This document shows, in pieces, positions 1 through 5,493 of a DNA stretch of 5,744 bases; the first letter of the stretch is position 1, and the number at the start of each line of letters is the position of its first letter. Made by a program: the position numbers and the translations under genes. Origin of the DNA: Lentisphaerota bacterium (GTDB taxonomy: Bacteria; Verrucomicrobiota; Kiritimatiellia; RFP12; UBA3636); NCBI GenBank assembly GCA_012514445.1, contig JAAZAI010000462.1, forward strand, positions 1-5,744. Direction: 5' to 3'. The notes under the pieces are model-generated. The model saw nothing but the letters and a program-made list of their open reading frames with translations, was not told where the DNA came from and did no database searches.

Positions 1-1597
1 CGACGACGCGGAACGTGAGCGGTTGCGCGATCGGCGCGCGAGCGAAGAACGTCAGGGCGTCGCAGGGGCCGGCGAAGTCGAGGGCCGTGGACGCGATCAC
101 GTAGGGCGTGGACTTGCTGTTGGACTTGGCGAAGTCGTACGCCAGGATGCCAATGGGCGTGCCGTCGGCGTCCTGGCCGAGCGCGAACGAACCCTCGCCG
201 GTGTTCTTGGTGAAGGTCCACGCCTTGCCGGCCTCGAAGACCTTGAGATCGACGCCGCCGGCCGGCGTCTCGACGTCCACCGGCGCAGCGACGGGGCGCG
301 GCGTGGTGGTGACGCTCTTGCCGGGCTTGGCGCCGGCCGGGAGGGCGACGTACGTCGGGTGGGCGGTCAGCTTGACGGCCATCGGCTTGGAGCCGGGGCC
401 GAGGTCGAGGGCCACCTCGTGCTCCCAGGCCTCTTCGGGCGAGCCGCCCGGGGGCGGCGCGGTCCAGACGGCGAGCTTTCGGGCGCCTTTCGCGTTCTCG
501 CAGAGCACGAGGTAGTCGAGTTTCGAATCCGAGGGCAGGCGCTCGACGACGCGGTAGCCGCCGAGCTCGGCGACGAGCTGCTTGATCGACGCCACCACGG
601 GGCGCGGAGAGCCGTCGGGGTTCCAGAAGCCGAAGTTCTCGTTGCCGCCCCATTCGTACCAGCTCGAGAAGCGGACGCCGCAGAGCTGATCGACGAGGAG
701 CTGGCGGACGAACTGCGAGGCCTGGTAGCCGAGCGTCTTGCCGACCTCGCCGCCGGACCAGCCCTCGCCCGTCTCGGTCTTGGCCACCGAGTAGCCGCGT
801 TCGGTGTTGACCATCGGCAGATCGGGCGCGCCGTACTTCACGAGCAGTTCGCGCGTGCGCGCGTGGCCGATCGCGTGCTCCTCAGGCGTGCGCACGCCGT
901 AGGGATGAACCGACCAGCCCTTGATGCCGGACTTGAGGACGCCGTTCTGGAAGCAGAACTCCGTCCACTCGTAGCTCGGCTCCCAGTAGTTGGAGACGGA
1001 GCCCGCGAGGACGAAGCAGTCCGGATCGGCCTTGAGCATGGCGGGGACGACCGTGTTGACGAGCGCCGAATACTCGTCGGCGAAGGGCTTCGTGTTGTGC
1101 GTGCCATGCGAGCCCCAGAACGTGCGGACGTTGGGTTCGTTCCAGATTTCGAAGAGAACCTTCCGGCCCTTGTAGCGCGCGGCGGCGGCGGCGGCGAAAC
1201 CGGCGAAGCCCTCCCGCCCCGCCGGGGTGACCACGCCCTTGACGTTCTCCTCCTTCTCGTAGAGGCCGTTGCCGCCGAAGAGGGTGACGACGACGGTGAG
1301 CCCGAGCTCCTGGGCACACGCCATCTGCTCGTCGTAGTCCGAGAAGACGTAGACGCCCTTGACCTTCTCGACGGCGTTCCAATACATCCCTTTCCGGACG
1401 ATGCGGAATCCCATCGCGTGGGCTTCCCGCAGCCGTTCGCACGTCCAGTCGGGGCCGTTCTTGAGTTGCACGCCCATCACCTCGGGGATGGTCGGCTCGG
1501 GCAGCGGGTCGGCGCCGGCGGGCCGGGCGGTCCCGAAGGCGACGGCCACGACGGCCCCGCAGGACAGGTGGGTAAGGTTGGCGGCGAATTTGCTCAT
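1..1597 (-). CDS. Secreted clan GH-A glycoside hydrolase (GH5/GH39/GH51-like), 3' end outside the window
   Basis: My reading of the minus strand gives 532 uninterrupted codons from ATG at 1597 down to the window edge. Residues 1-29 look like a signal peptide, with a hydrophobic core around LSCGAVVAVAFG and a probable cleavage site after AGA, so the enzyme should be exported. Residues about 38-345 fit a TIM-barrel hydrolase. FEIWNEPN at 149-156 gives the usual Asn-Glu acid/base pair (N153, E154). HPY sits at 231-233. NTERG at 264-268 supplies a likely nucleophile, E266, and WYEW follows at 313-316. The 112-residue spacing between the two glutamates suits clan GH-A and resembles GH39-type PslG. 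A beta-rich region follows (about 360-430), then a Thr/Pro linker and a further beta-rich domain that may bind carbohydrate. Substrate and exact family cannot be told by eye. No in-frame ATG lies nearby upstream; a GGAG at 1611-1608 sits 10 nt before the start. Transcription diverges from the ribosomal operon. Confidence 0.88.
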   Translation of the reverse strand, partial: MSKFAANLTHLSCGAVVAVAFGTARPAGADPLPEPTIPEVMGVQLKNGPDWTCERLREAHAMGFRIVRKGMYWNAVEKVKGVYVFSDYDEQMACAQELGLTVVVTLFGGNGLYEKEENVKGVVTPAGREGFAGFAAAAAARYKGRKVLFEIWNEPNVRTFWGSHGTHNTKPFADEYSALVNTVVPAMLKADPDCFVLAGSVSNYWEPSYEWTEFCFQNGVLKSGIKGWSVHPYGVRTPEEHAIGHARTRELLVKYGAPDLPMVNTERGYSVAKTETGEGWSGGEVGKTLGYQASQFVRQLLVDQLCGVRFSSWYEWGGNENFGFWNPDGSPRPVVASIKQLVAELGGYRVVERLPSDSKLDYLVLCENAKGARKLAVWTAPPPGGSPEEAWEHEVALDLGPGSKPMAVKLTAHPTYVALPAGAKPGKSVTTTPRPVAAPVDVETPAGGVDLKVFEAGKAWTFTKNTGEGSFALGQDADGTPIGILAYDFAKSNSKSTPYVIASTALDFAGPCDALTFFARAPIAQPLTFRVV

Positions 1598-1655
1598 GAA
1601 GGAGGCTCTCCACGGTTGGGGGTTCGTTTGTTTTTCGACAGCACGACACAATCCA

Positions 1656-1682
1656 TCGAAATAATGTATATACTATATTCGA
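1656..1682. promoter_or_regulatory. Candidate operator: interrupted palindrome over the hydrolase -10 box
   Basis: Arms TCGAA (1656-1660) and TTCGA (1678-1682) are inverted repeats 17 bp apart. Between them lies the 8-bp palindrome GTATATAC (1666-1673), off-centre by half a base. The element covers the -10 hexamer and the expected start site of the hydrolase promoter, where a bound repressor would block RNA polymerase. The arms are short and A/T-rich, so chance is possible, and no regulator gene is in the window to pair with it. Confidence 0.35.
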
Positions 1683-1700
1683 GTGATCCATCCCTGTCAA
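1672..1700 (-). promoter_or_regulatory. Sigma70-type promoter of the glycoside hydrolase gene
   Basis: On the minus strand TTGACA (1700-1695) is a perfect -35 box. It is followed by exactly 17 bp and then TATAGT (1677-1672), five of six matches to the -10 consensus. Transcription should start near 1665, giving a leader of about 68 nt before the ATG at 1597. The match is unusually good for an accessory hydrolase gene, which suggests that expression is held down by a repressor rather than by promoter weakness. Confidence 0.8.
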
Positions 1701-1726
1701 GGCAAAATCGGAAGGACCCTGCCACG

Positions 1727-1754
1727 AAAAAAATATTTATTTTTATTTTCTTTT
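1727..1754 (+). promoter_or_regulatory. A/T tract, probable UP element of the ribosomal operon promoter
   Basis: This 28-bp run has a single G/C base (C1750) in otherwise GC-rich DNA. It ends 3 bp before the -35 box at 1758. Positions 1731-1741 match the E. coli UP consensus AAAWWTWTTTT at 10 of 11 positions. UP elements are bound by the C-terminal domain of the polymerase alpha subunit and are typical of strong ribosomal promoters. The alpha gene in this same operon keeps the DNA-contacting Arg and Asn residues. The tract also lies behind the divergent hydrolase promoter, but more than 25 bp from its -35 box. Confidence 0.6.
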
Positions 1755-1757
1755 CGC

Positions 1758-1785
1758 TGGACACCGGGGGGTGGGTTTGTGTAAT
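1758..1785 (+). promoter_or_regulatory. Sigma70-type promoter of the rpmJ-rplQ operon
   Basis: TGGACA (1758-1763) and TGTAAT (1780-1785) each match the consensus hexamers at five of six positions, with a 16-bp spacer. Transcription would start near 1792, leaving a leader of about 29 nt before rpmJ. That is too short for a large structured leader upstream of rpmJ. The promoter is needed because the next gene upstream is divergent, so there is no read-through from a spc-type operon on this side. Confidence 0.65.
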
Positions 1786-1820
1786 CTAGCCGTTCTTTTC
1801 CAAACCAAAGGAGAACACCG

Positions 1821-1934
1821 ATGAAGGTGCGTAGTTCAGTTAAACGAGTGTGCGAGCGGTGCAAGGTCGTCCGCCGCCGCGGTATCGTGCGGGTGATCTG
1901 CACGAATCCGCGTCACAAACAGAGGCAGGGCTAA
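1821..1934 (+). CDS. rpmJ: 50S ribosomal protein L36 (bL36), zinc-binding form
   Basis: The gene encodes 37 residues beginning MKVRSSVKRVCERCKVVRRR, the normal length and start for bL36, a small protein of the large ribosomal subunit. C11, C14, C27 and H32 form the CxxC...C...H zinc site, so this is the zinc-binding type and not the zinc-free paralogue used under zinc starvation. The start is fixed by a strong AAGGAG at 1808-1813, 7 nt before the ATG. It is the first gene of the operon, and its TAA stop (1932-1934) overlaps the ribosome binding site of rpsM, which suggests translational coupling. In many bacteria rpmJ follows secY, map or infA; here a divergent hydrolase lies upstream instead. 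Confidence 0.97.
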   Translation: MKVRSSVKRVCERCKVVRRRGIVRVICTNPRHKQRQG

Positions 1935-1945
1935 GGAGTACTGGA

Positions 1946-2356
1946 ATGCCGAGACTAATGGGTATCGACGTCCCCGGAAAGAAGCGCATCGAGTACTCGC
2001 TGCGCTACATCCACGGGATCGGCCCCGCGAGGGCCAAGATGATTCTGGAGAAGACGCAGATTGATCCGGCGAAGCAGGCGGACGATCTGACGGCCGAGGA
2101 GATCCGCGCGATCATCGCGGTGATCCAGGAGAACTTCCGCGTGGAAGGCGACCTGCGCCGCGAGGTGTCGCAGAACATCCGCCGCTTGATCAGCATTGGC
2201 AGCTACCGGGGCAGCCGGCACCGCAAGGGCCTCCCCTGCCGCGGCCAGCGCACCAAGACGAACGCCCGCACCCGCAAGGGCACCAAGCGCACGGTTGGCG
2301 CCGTCCGCGACAAGGCGGCTCGCGCGGCGATCAAGGATTCCGCTTCCAAGGCGTAA
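1946..2356 (+). CDS. rpsM: 30S ribosomal protein S13 (uS13)
   Basis: The protein has 136 residues and sits in the head of the small subunit, where it contacts the large subunit and the P-site tRNA. The N-terminus MPRLMGIDVPGKKR aligns with the S13 family start. EGDLRREVSQNIRRL and the highly conserved tail GLPCRGQRTKTNARTRKGTK are clearly present. The start at 1946 is preferred because AAGGAG (1933-1938) lies 7 nt upstream and the family N-terminus begins there; an open frame back to 1850 and the internal ATG at 1958 are less likely. The basic tail after TRKGTK runs about 18 residues longer than E. coli S13 (118 residues), rich in Lys, Arg and Ala. rpsM lies 11 nt after rpmJ and 13 nt before rpsK. 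Confidence 0.98.
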   Translation: MPRLMGIDVPGKKRIEYSLRYIHGIGPARAKMILEKTQIDPAKQADDLTAEEIRAIIAVIQENFRVEGDLRREVSQNIRRLISIGSYRGSRHRKGLPCRGQRTKTNARTRKGTKRTVGAVRDKAARAAIKDSASKA

Positions 2357-2369
2357 CTAAGGATCTTCC

Positions 2370-2867
2370 ATGTCAGAATCAGAAGTCAAGAAAACCGCTG
2401 AGAAGCCGGCTGAAAAGCCCGTCGAGACGGATGCGATGGCCATCGTCATGGGTGAAGACGGCCAGGCGGCCGTTGCCGCGCCCACCGTTGATGCGAAGGG
2501 CAAGAAGGCCCGCACGCGGTCGATTCCGGCCGGCATCGCCCACATCACGGCCTCATTCAACAATACGCAGTGCTGCATCACGGACGCCCGAGGCAACGTG
2601 ATCGCGTGGAGCTCCTCCGGCAAGGCCGGTTTCAAGGGGTCGCGCAAGTCGACGGCCTTCGCCGGCACGATGGTGGCGCAGGAATGCGCCCGCAACGCCG
2701 TGGCCAAGGGCATGCACGAAGTAGAGATCCGCGTCCAGGGCGCGGGGGCCGGCCGCGAATCGGCCGTTCGCGCGATCGCGACCTCCGGCATGGCCGTGAC
2801 CCTCATCAAGGACATCACGCCGATTCCCCACAACGGGTGCCGTCAGCGCAAGAGAAGGAGAGTGTAA
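2370..2867 (+). CDS. rpsK: 30S ribosomal protein S11 (uS11) with an N-terminal extension
   Basis: The product has 165 residues against 129 in E. coli. The core begins around residue 47 and is unmistakable: AHITASFNNT (57-66), FKGSRKSTAFA (88-98), TPIPHNGCRQRKRRRV at the end. S11 sits in the platform of the small subunit near the decoding-site rRNA and the mRNA exit. Residues 1-36 are additional, rich in Glu, Lys, Ala and Pro, and probably disordered. AAGGA (2359-2363), 6 nt before the ATG, supports the long form; Met23 and Met27 lack an equally good site. The usual GPGxGRES loop reads GAGAGRES (124-131), with both prolines replaced by alanine. From memory, chlamydial S11 also lacks the first proline, which fits a PVC origin. 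The last codons contain the rpsD ribosome binding site. Confidence 0.97.
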   Translation: MSESEVKKTAEKPAEKPVETDAMAIVMGEDGQAAVAAPTVDAKGKKARTRSIPAGIAHITASFNNTQCCITDARGNVIAWSSSGKAGFKGSRKSTAFAGTMVAQECARNAVAKGMHEVEIRVQGAGAGRESAVRAIATSGMAVTLIKDITPIPHNGCRQRKRRRV

Positions 2868-2868
2868 C

Positions 2869-3501
2869 ATGGGCAGATATACAGGACCCGTTTGCCGCCG
2901 GTGCCGCCGCGAAGGCATGAAATTGAACCTCAAGGGCGCCCGCTGCCATATGGCGAAGTGCCCGATCGACCAGGGGCATCCCGTCCCGGGCGTGCACGGC
3001 CAGCGCCGCGTCCGCAAGGTCTCGAACTACGGAACCCAGCTTCGCGAGAAGCAGCGCCTGCGCCATCAGTACGGTCTGCAGGAGGGGCAGTTCCACCGGA
3101 CGTTCGAAACCGCGCTCAAGCGCCGCGGGATCACCGGCGAGACGATGCTCCAGCTGCTGGAGACGCGTCTCGACAACATCGTCTACCGCCTCGGCTTCGC
3201 CGCGTCGCGCGCCGCCGCCCGCCAGTTCGTGCGCCACGGACACATCACCGTCAACGGCCACAAGGCGAACATCCCCTCGATGGTCCTCAAGCCGGGCGAT
3301 GTCGTCCAGGTCCGCGACCGCGAGCGCAGCAAGGCTTTCGCGAAGCAGTCCTACGAAGGCACGGCCGCCGCGCGGCTCGTCCCCTCCTGGCTCTCCGTCG
3401 ACGCCGAGAAGTTCCGCGGCGAAGTGCTCTCAATCCCGACCCGCGAGGAAATCGCGCCGATCGTCAACGAGCAGCTCATCGTCGAACTCTACTCGCGGTA
3501 A
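2869..3501 (+). CDS. rpsD: 30S ribosomal protein S4 (uS4), four-cysteine zinc form
   Basis: This 210-residue protein is a primary 16S rRNA binder that starts assembly of the small-subunit body and lines the mRNA entry channel. In several bacteria it also represses its own operon by binding mRNA. C9, C12, C26 and C31 form the N-terminal zinc site seen in Thermus S4. The S4 RNA-binding domain spans about 97-160 (LETRLDNIVYRLGFAASRAA, then RHGHITVNGHKANIPS and LKPGD). The C-terminus NEQLIVELYSR is the family ending. The ATG is one base after the rpsK stop, and AAGGAG (2855-2860) lies inside rpsK codons 8 nt upstream, so translation of the two is probably coupled. A 75-nt gap with strong secondary structure separates it from rpoA. 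Confidence 0.98.
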   Translation: MGRYTGPVCRRCRREGMKLNLKGARCHMAKCPIDQGHPVPGVHGQRRVRKVSNYGTQLREKQRLRHQYGLQEGQFHRTFETALKRRGITGETMLQLLETRLDNIVYRLGFAASRAAARQFVRHGHITVNGHKANIPSMVLKPGDVVQVRDRERSKAFAKQSYEGTAAARLVPSWLSVDAEKFRGEVLSIPTREEIAPIVNEQLIVELYSR

Positions 3502-3576
3502 CCCCTTCCGGTCAATCCTACCCCATCGGCCGGAACGCCGCCCCGCGCGGCTTCCGGCAGGAAAGGACGGTACAAC
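3502..3576 (+). promoter_or_regulatory. rpsD-rpoA spacer with two mutually exclusive hairpins
   Basis: This is the only long gap in the operon. GCCGGAA (3529-3535) pairs with TTCCGGC (3552-3558), and inside it GCCGC (3537-3541) pairs with GCGGC (3547-3551), giving a 12-bp stem with one bulged C. A second TTCCGG at 3506-3511 can pair with the same CCGGAA (3530-3535), extending to 8 bp with one G-U pair (3506-3513 with 3528-3535). The two folds cannot coexist. The larger hairpin ends just before AAAGGA (3562-3567), the rpoA ribosome binding site. No U-run follows it, so it is not an ordinary terminator. It could tune rpoA translation, protect an RNA end or mark a cleavage site. Confidence 0.5.
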
Positions 3577-4569
3577 ATGCCCATTAGACTCAACAGATTC
3601 GAAATGCCCAAGCGCGTCCTCAAGGACGAAGCCTCGGCCGCGCCGAAGTTCGGACGCTACATCGCGGAGCCCTTCGAAATCGGTTACGCCCGCACGATCG
3701 GCAATTCGCTGCGCCGCGTGCTGCTCTCCTCGATCGAGGGCGTCGCCGTCTCGGCCGTCCGGATCCAAGGCGCGAACCACGAGTTCTGCGCGCTGCCCGG
3801 CGTCGCCGAGGACGTCACCACGATCATCCTCGCGCTCAAGAAGGTCCTCGTCAAGGCCTACACGCGCACCCCGCCCGTCGTCAGCATCAAGCGCAAGGGC
3901 CCCTGCGTCATCACCGCCGGCGACCTCGCCGCGGACAACAGCATCGAGATCCTCAACCCGGACCACCCGATCGCCACCGTCAACGCCGACGGCGTCTTCG
4001 AGATGGACCTCTACTTCTCCATCGGCCGCGGCTTCTGCCCGGCGGAATGGGAGGAGGGCAAGCAGCAGGAGATCGGGATCATCCCCATCGACCGCATCTA
4101 CTCCCCCGTCACCCGCGTCAACTTCGACGTCGGCAACACCCGCGTCGGCCAGCACACGGACTACGAGAAGCTCACGCTCGAGATCACGACGGACGGCCGC
4201 ATCGATCCGGACGAGGCCCTCGTGGCCGCCGCCGCCATCATGCGCCACCACCTCGACGTCTTCGTGGACTTCAACAAGGACGTCGTCGAGGACGAGATCG
4301 TCCCGGAGTCCGAGGAAGACCAGCGCGAGGCCCTCATCCGCAAGCTCAACATGAGCGTCAACGAGATCGAGCTGAGCGTCCGCGCCGCCAACTGCCTCAA
4401 CAACGCGAACATCACCACGGTCGGCGAACTCGCCCTCAAGTCCGAGGCGGAGATGCTCAAGTACCGCAACTTCGGAAAGAAGTCGCTCAACGAGATCAAG
4501 GACAAGCTCAAGGAAATGGGCCTCGGCCTCGGATTCAAGTTCGATCCGGAACTCCTCGAAAAGCACTAA
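3577..4569 (+). CDS. rpoA: DNA-directed RNA polymerase subunit alpha
   Basis: The 330-residue product is the alpha subunit, whose dimer seeds assembly of RNA polymerase and whose C-terminal domain binds UP elements and activators. The N-terminal domain (about 1-235) carries the dimer and beta-binding signature GNSLRRVLLSSIEGVA (42-57). An acidic linker follows (VVEDEIVPESEEDQ). The C-terminal domain contains LSVRAANCLN, with R269 and N272 matching E. coli R265 and N268, and FGKKSLNEIKDKL (from 299), the helix-hairpin-helix that contacts the DNA minor groove. Length is that of E. coli alpha (329). AAAGGA at 3562-3567 lies 9 nt before the ATG. Intact DNA-contact residues agree with the A/T tract seen before the operon promoter. 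The gene is 21 nt before rplQ. Confidence 0.99.
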   Translation: MPIRLNRFEMPKRVLKDEASAAPKFGRYIAEPFEIGYARTIGNSLRRVLLSSIEGVAVSAVRIQGANHEFCALPGVAEDVTTIILALKKVLVKAYTRTPPVVSIKRKGPCVITAGDLAADNSIEILNPDHPIATVNADGVFEMDLYFSIGRGFCPAEWEEGKQQEIGIIPIDRIYSPVTRVNFDVGNTRVGQHTDYEKLTLEITTDGRIDPDEALVAAAAIMRHHLDVFVDFNKDVVEDEIVPESEEDQREALIRKLNMSVNEIELSVRAANCLNNANITTVGELALKSEAEMLKYRNFGKKSLNEIKDKLKEMGLGLGFKFDPELLEKH

Positions 4570-4590
4570 GCCCGACAGAAAGCCAATTCC

Positions 4591-5004
4591 ATGCGCCACA
4601 GAAAACAAAACACCAAGTTCGGCCGATCCAAGTCGCACCGGGAGGCCCTCATCCCGATGCTCGTGGTCGGCCTCATCAAGGCGATGTCCATCCAGACCAC
4701 CGTCCAGAAGGCCAAGGTCGCCCGGCAGCTCGCCGACAAGATGGTCACCCTCGCCCGCAAGAACGACTTCAACGCCCGCCGCCGCGCAGCCTCCCTGCTG
4801 CAGGACGCCGACGCCGTGAAGAAGCTCTTCGAGACCGTCGTCCCCATGATGGAAGGCCGCCCCGGCGGCTTCACCCGCATCACCAAGCTCGGCCGCCGTC
4901 CCAGCGACAGCTCGGAGATGTGCGTCCTCGCGTGGGTCGACGAAAAGTACGAGCCCAAGGCCGCGACGCCCGCCGCCCCTGCGCAGACTGCCGCCCAGGC
5001 CTAG
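4591..5004 (+). CDS. rplQ: 50S ribosomal protein L17 (bL17)
   Basis: The 137-residue product belongs to bL17, a large-subunit protein near the peptide exit tunnel opening. The N-terminus MRHRKQNTKFGRSKSHREAL is typical, followed by TTVQKAKVARQLADKMVTLA and the diagnostic GRPGGFTRITKLGRRPSDSS. The last 17 or so residues (from EPKAATPAAP) form an Ala/Pro/Gln-rich tail beyond the conserved core. The start is set by homology: no Shine-Dalgarno-like purine run is present in the 21-nt gap after rpoA (only GAAAG at 4578-4582), so ribosomes may continue from rpoA. It is the last gene of the operon; the terminator begins 28 nt after the stop. Confidence 0.98.
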   Translation: MRHRKQNTKFGRSKSHREALIPMLVVGLIKAMSIQTTVQKAKVARQLADKMVTLARKNDFNARRRAASLLQDADAVKKLFETVVPMMEGRPGGFTRITKLGRRPSDSSEMCVLAWVDEKYEPKAATPAAPAQTAAQA

Positions 5005-5032
5005 CCCCCAACCCGGCTCCACATCCGGCTCC

Positions 5033-5072
5033 AAAGCCCGCGACGGTCCTCCGCCGCGGGCTTTTCTGTTTC
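5033..5072 (+). terminator. Intrinsic terminator of the rpmJ-rplQ operon
   Basis: AAAGCCCGCG (5033-5042) pairs perfectly with CGCGGGCTTT (5055-5064). Within the loop, CGG (5044-5046) can pair with CCG (5051-5053). A T-rich stretch, TTTTCTGTTT, follows at 5062-5071. A GC-rich 10-bp stem plus a U-run is the classic Rho-independent form, placed directly after rplQ. The A-run at the 5' side gives only a weak terminator in the opposite direction. Confidence 0.92.
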
Positions 5073-5275
5073 CTCTTTCCGAGTCACGCGATCTGGACAG
5101 AATCTCGGATCAATCGCGCCCCGAACTCGCTCGAAAAACTATCGGTCGATTCCTGAATATATCTGTGCTATGCTTCGGAACGAATTCGGTGAGGTTCCTT
5201 CACTCCCAAGTATATGCGTCCTTCTTTGCGAATGAAGAGGTTGACGGCTATGCTACCACCCGGAGAGCAAATGCC
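5073..5275 (+). promoter_or_regulatory. Non-coding stretch with weak promoter candidates for the downstream gene pair
   Basis: I see no gene in these roughly 200 nt. Two weak sigma70-like candidates are present. The first is an extended -10 element TGC-TATGCT (5166-5174) with a poor -35, TCGATT, at 5146-5151. The second is TTGCGA (5226-5231), 17 bp, then TATGCT (5249-5254), which would start transcription just before the GGAG at 5262-5265. Both are below the quality of the promoters at 1672-1785. Some promoter is expected here, because the terminator at 5033-5072 isolates the genes that follow. Confidence 0.3.
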
Positions 5276-5490
5276 ATGACGATGCAAATTTCCATGAAGC
5301 GGGCTTCTCTACAAGCCTTCCTCTTCACTTTCGCCGCCGTTCGATCTGCTTCAGCCTTGACCGTGCCGGATCTGCCGCCCCCCGTGTTCTCGGACACATC
5401 GGCAAGGTCGTCGCCCGCGGAACCGCCGAGCAGAACGAGCAGATTACCGTCATTCTGTCCAACGATGCCGTCATGTTGCTGCTGAGGTAG
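5276..5490 (+). pseudogene. Small secreted protein gene with a broken reading frame
   Basis: From ATG 5276, preceded by GGAG at 5262-5265, the frame encodes MTMQISMKR, a hydrophobic stretch (LQAFLFTFAAV) and a likely signal-peptidase site after SASA, then LTVPDLPPPVFSDT. After that the frame gives an unlikely Ser/Pro/Arg/Cys-rich tail ending at TGA 5483-5485. The -1 frame from 5398 instead reads IGKVVARGTAEQNEQITVIL and on to a stop at 5488-5490. It has 26 of 30 codons ending in G or C and sits 3 nt before the next gene, as a true gene end would. That frame has no ATG start of its own between its last upstream stop (5242) and about 5470. A missing base, for instance in the C6 run at 5378-5383, or an out-of-frame internal deletion would explain this; programmed frameshifting is less likely. 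Function unknown. Confidence 0.5.
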
Positions 5491-5493
5491 AAC

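Noticed and set aside
1545..1591. Lipoprotein signal at LSC (residues 11-13) of the hydrolase
   Set aside because: The cysteine lies before most of the hydrophobic core and the -3 residue is His, so it is not a lipobox.
23..1789. Long plus-strand open frame of 588 codons opposite the hydrolase
   Set aside because: It is the mirror of the GC-rich hydrolase coding strand: Arg/Gly/Asp/Leu-rich composition, no recognisable domain, and it runs through the promoter region. The opposite strand shows a signal peptide and catalytic motifs.
1850..1945. Upstream in-frame extension of S13
   Set aside because: It overlaps rpmJ, lacks S13 similarity and a binding site; MPRLMGIDVP at 1946 is the family start.
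3299..4354. 351-codon plus-strand open frame overlapping rpsD and rpoA
   Set aside because: It is almost wholly Ser/Arg/Pro/Thr, a frame-shifted shadow of GC-rich codons.
5013..5033. CCGGCTCCA repeated at 5013-5021 and 5025-5033 before the terminator
   Set aside because: Two 9-bp copies 12 bp apart are too little to claim a functional repeat.
3430..5034. 534-codon minus-strand open frame across rpoA and rplQ
   Set aside because: Composition is Val/Asp/Leu/Gly/Arg-rich, as expected for the reverse of GC3-rich genes. rpoA and rplQ are certain on the plus strand.
5167..5254. GCTATGCT at 5167-5174 and 5247-5254
   Set aside because: An 8-mer seen twice in 90 bp could be chance; it is covered by the weak promoter candidates.
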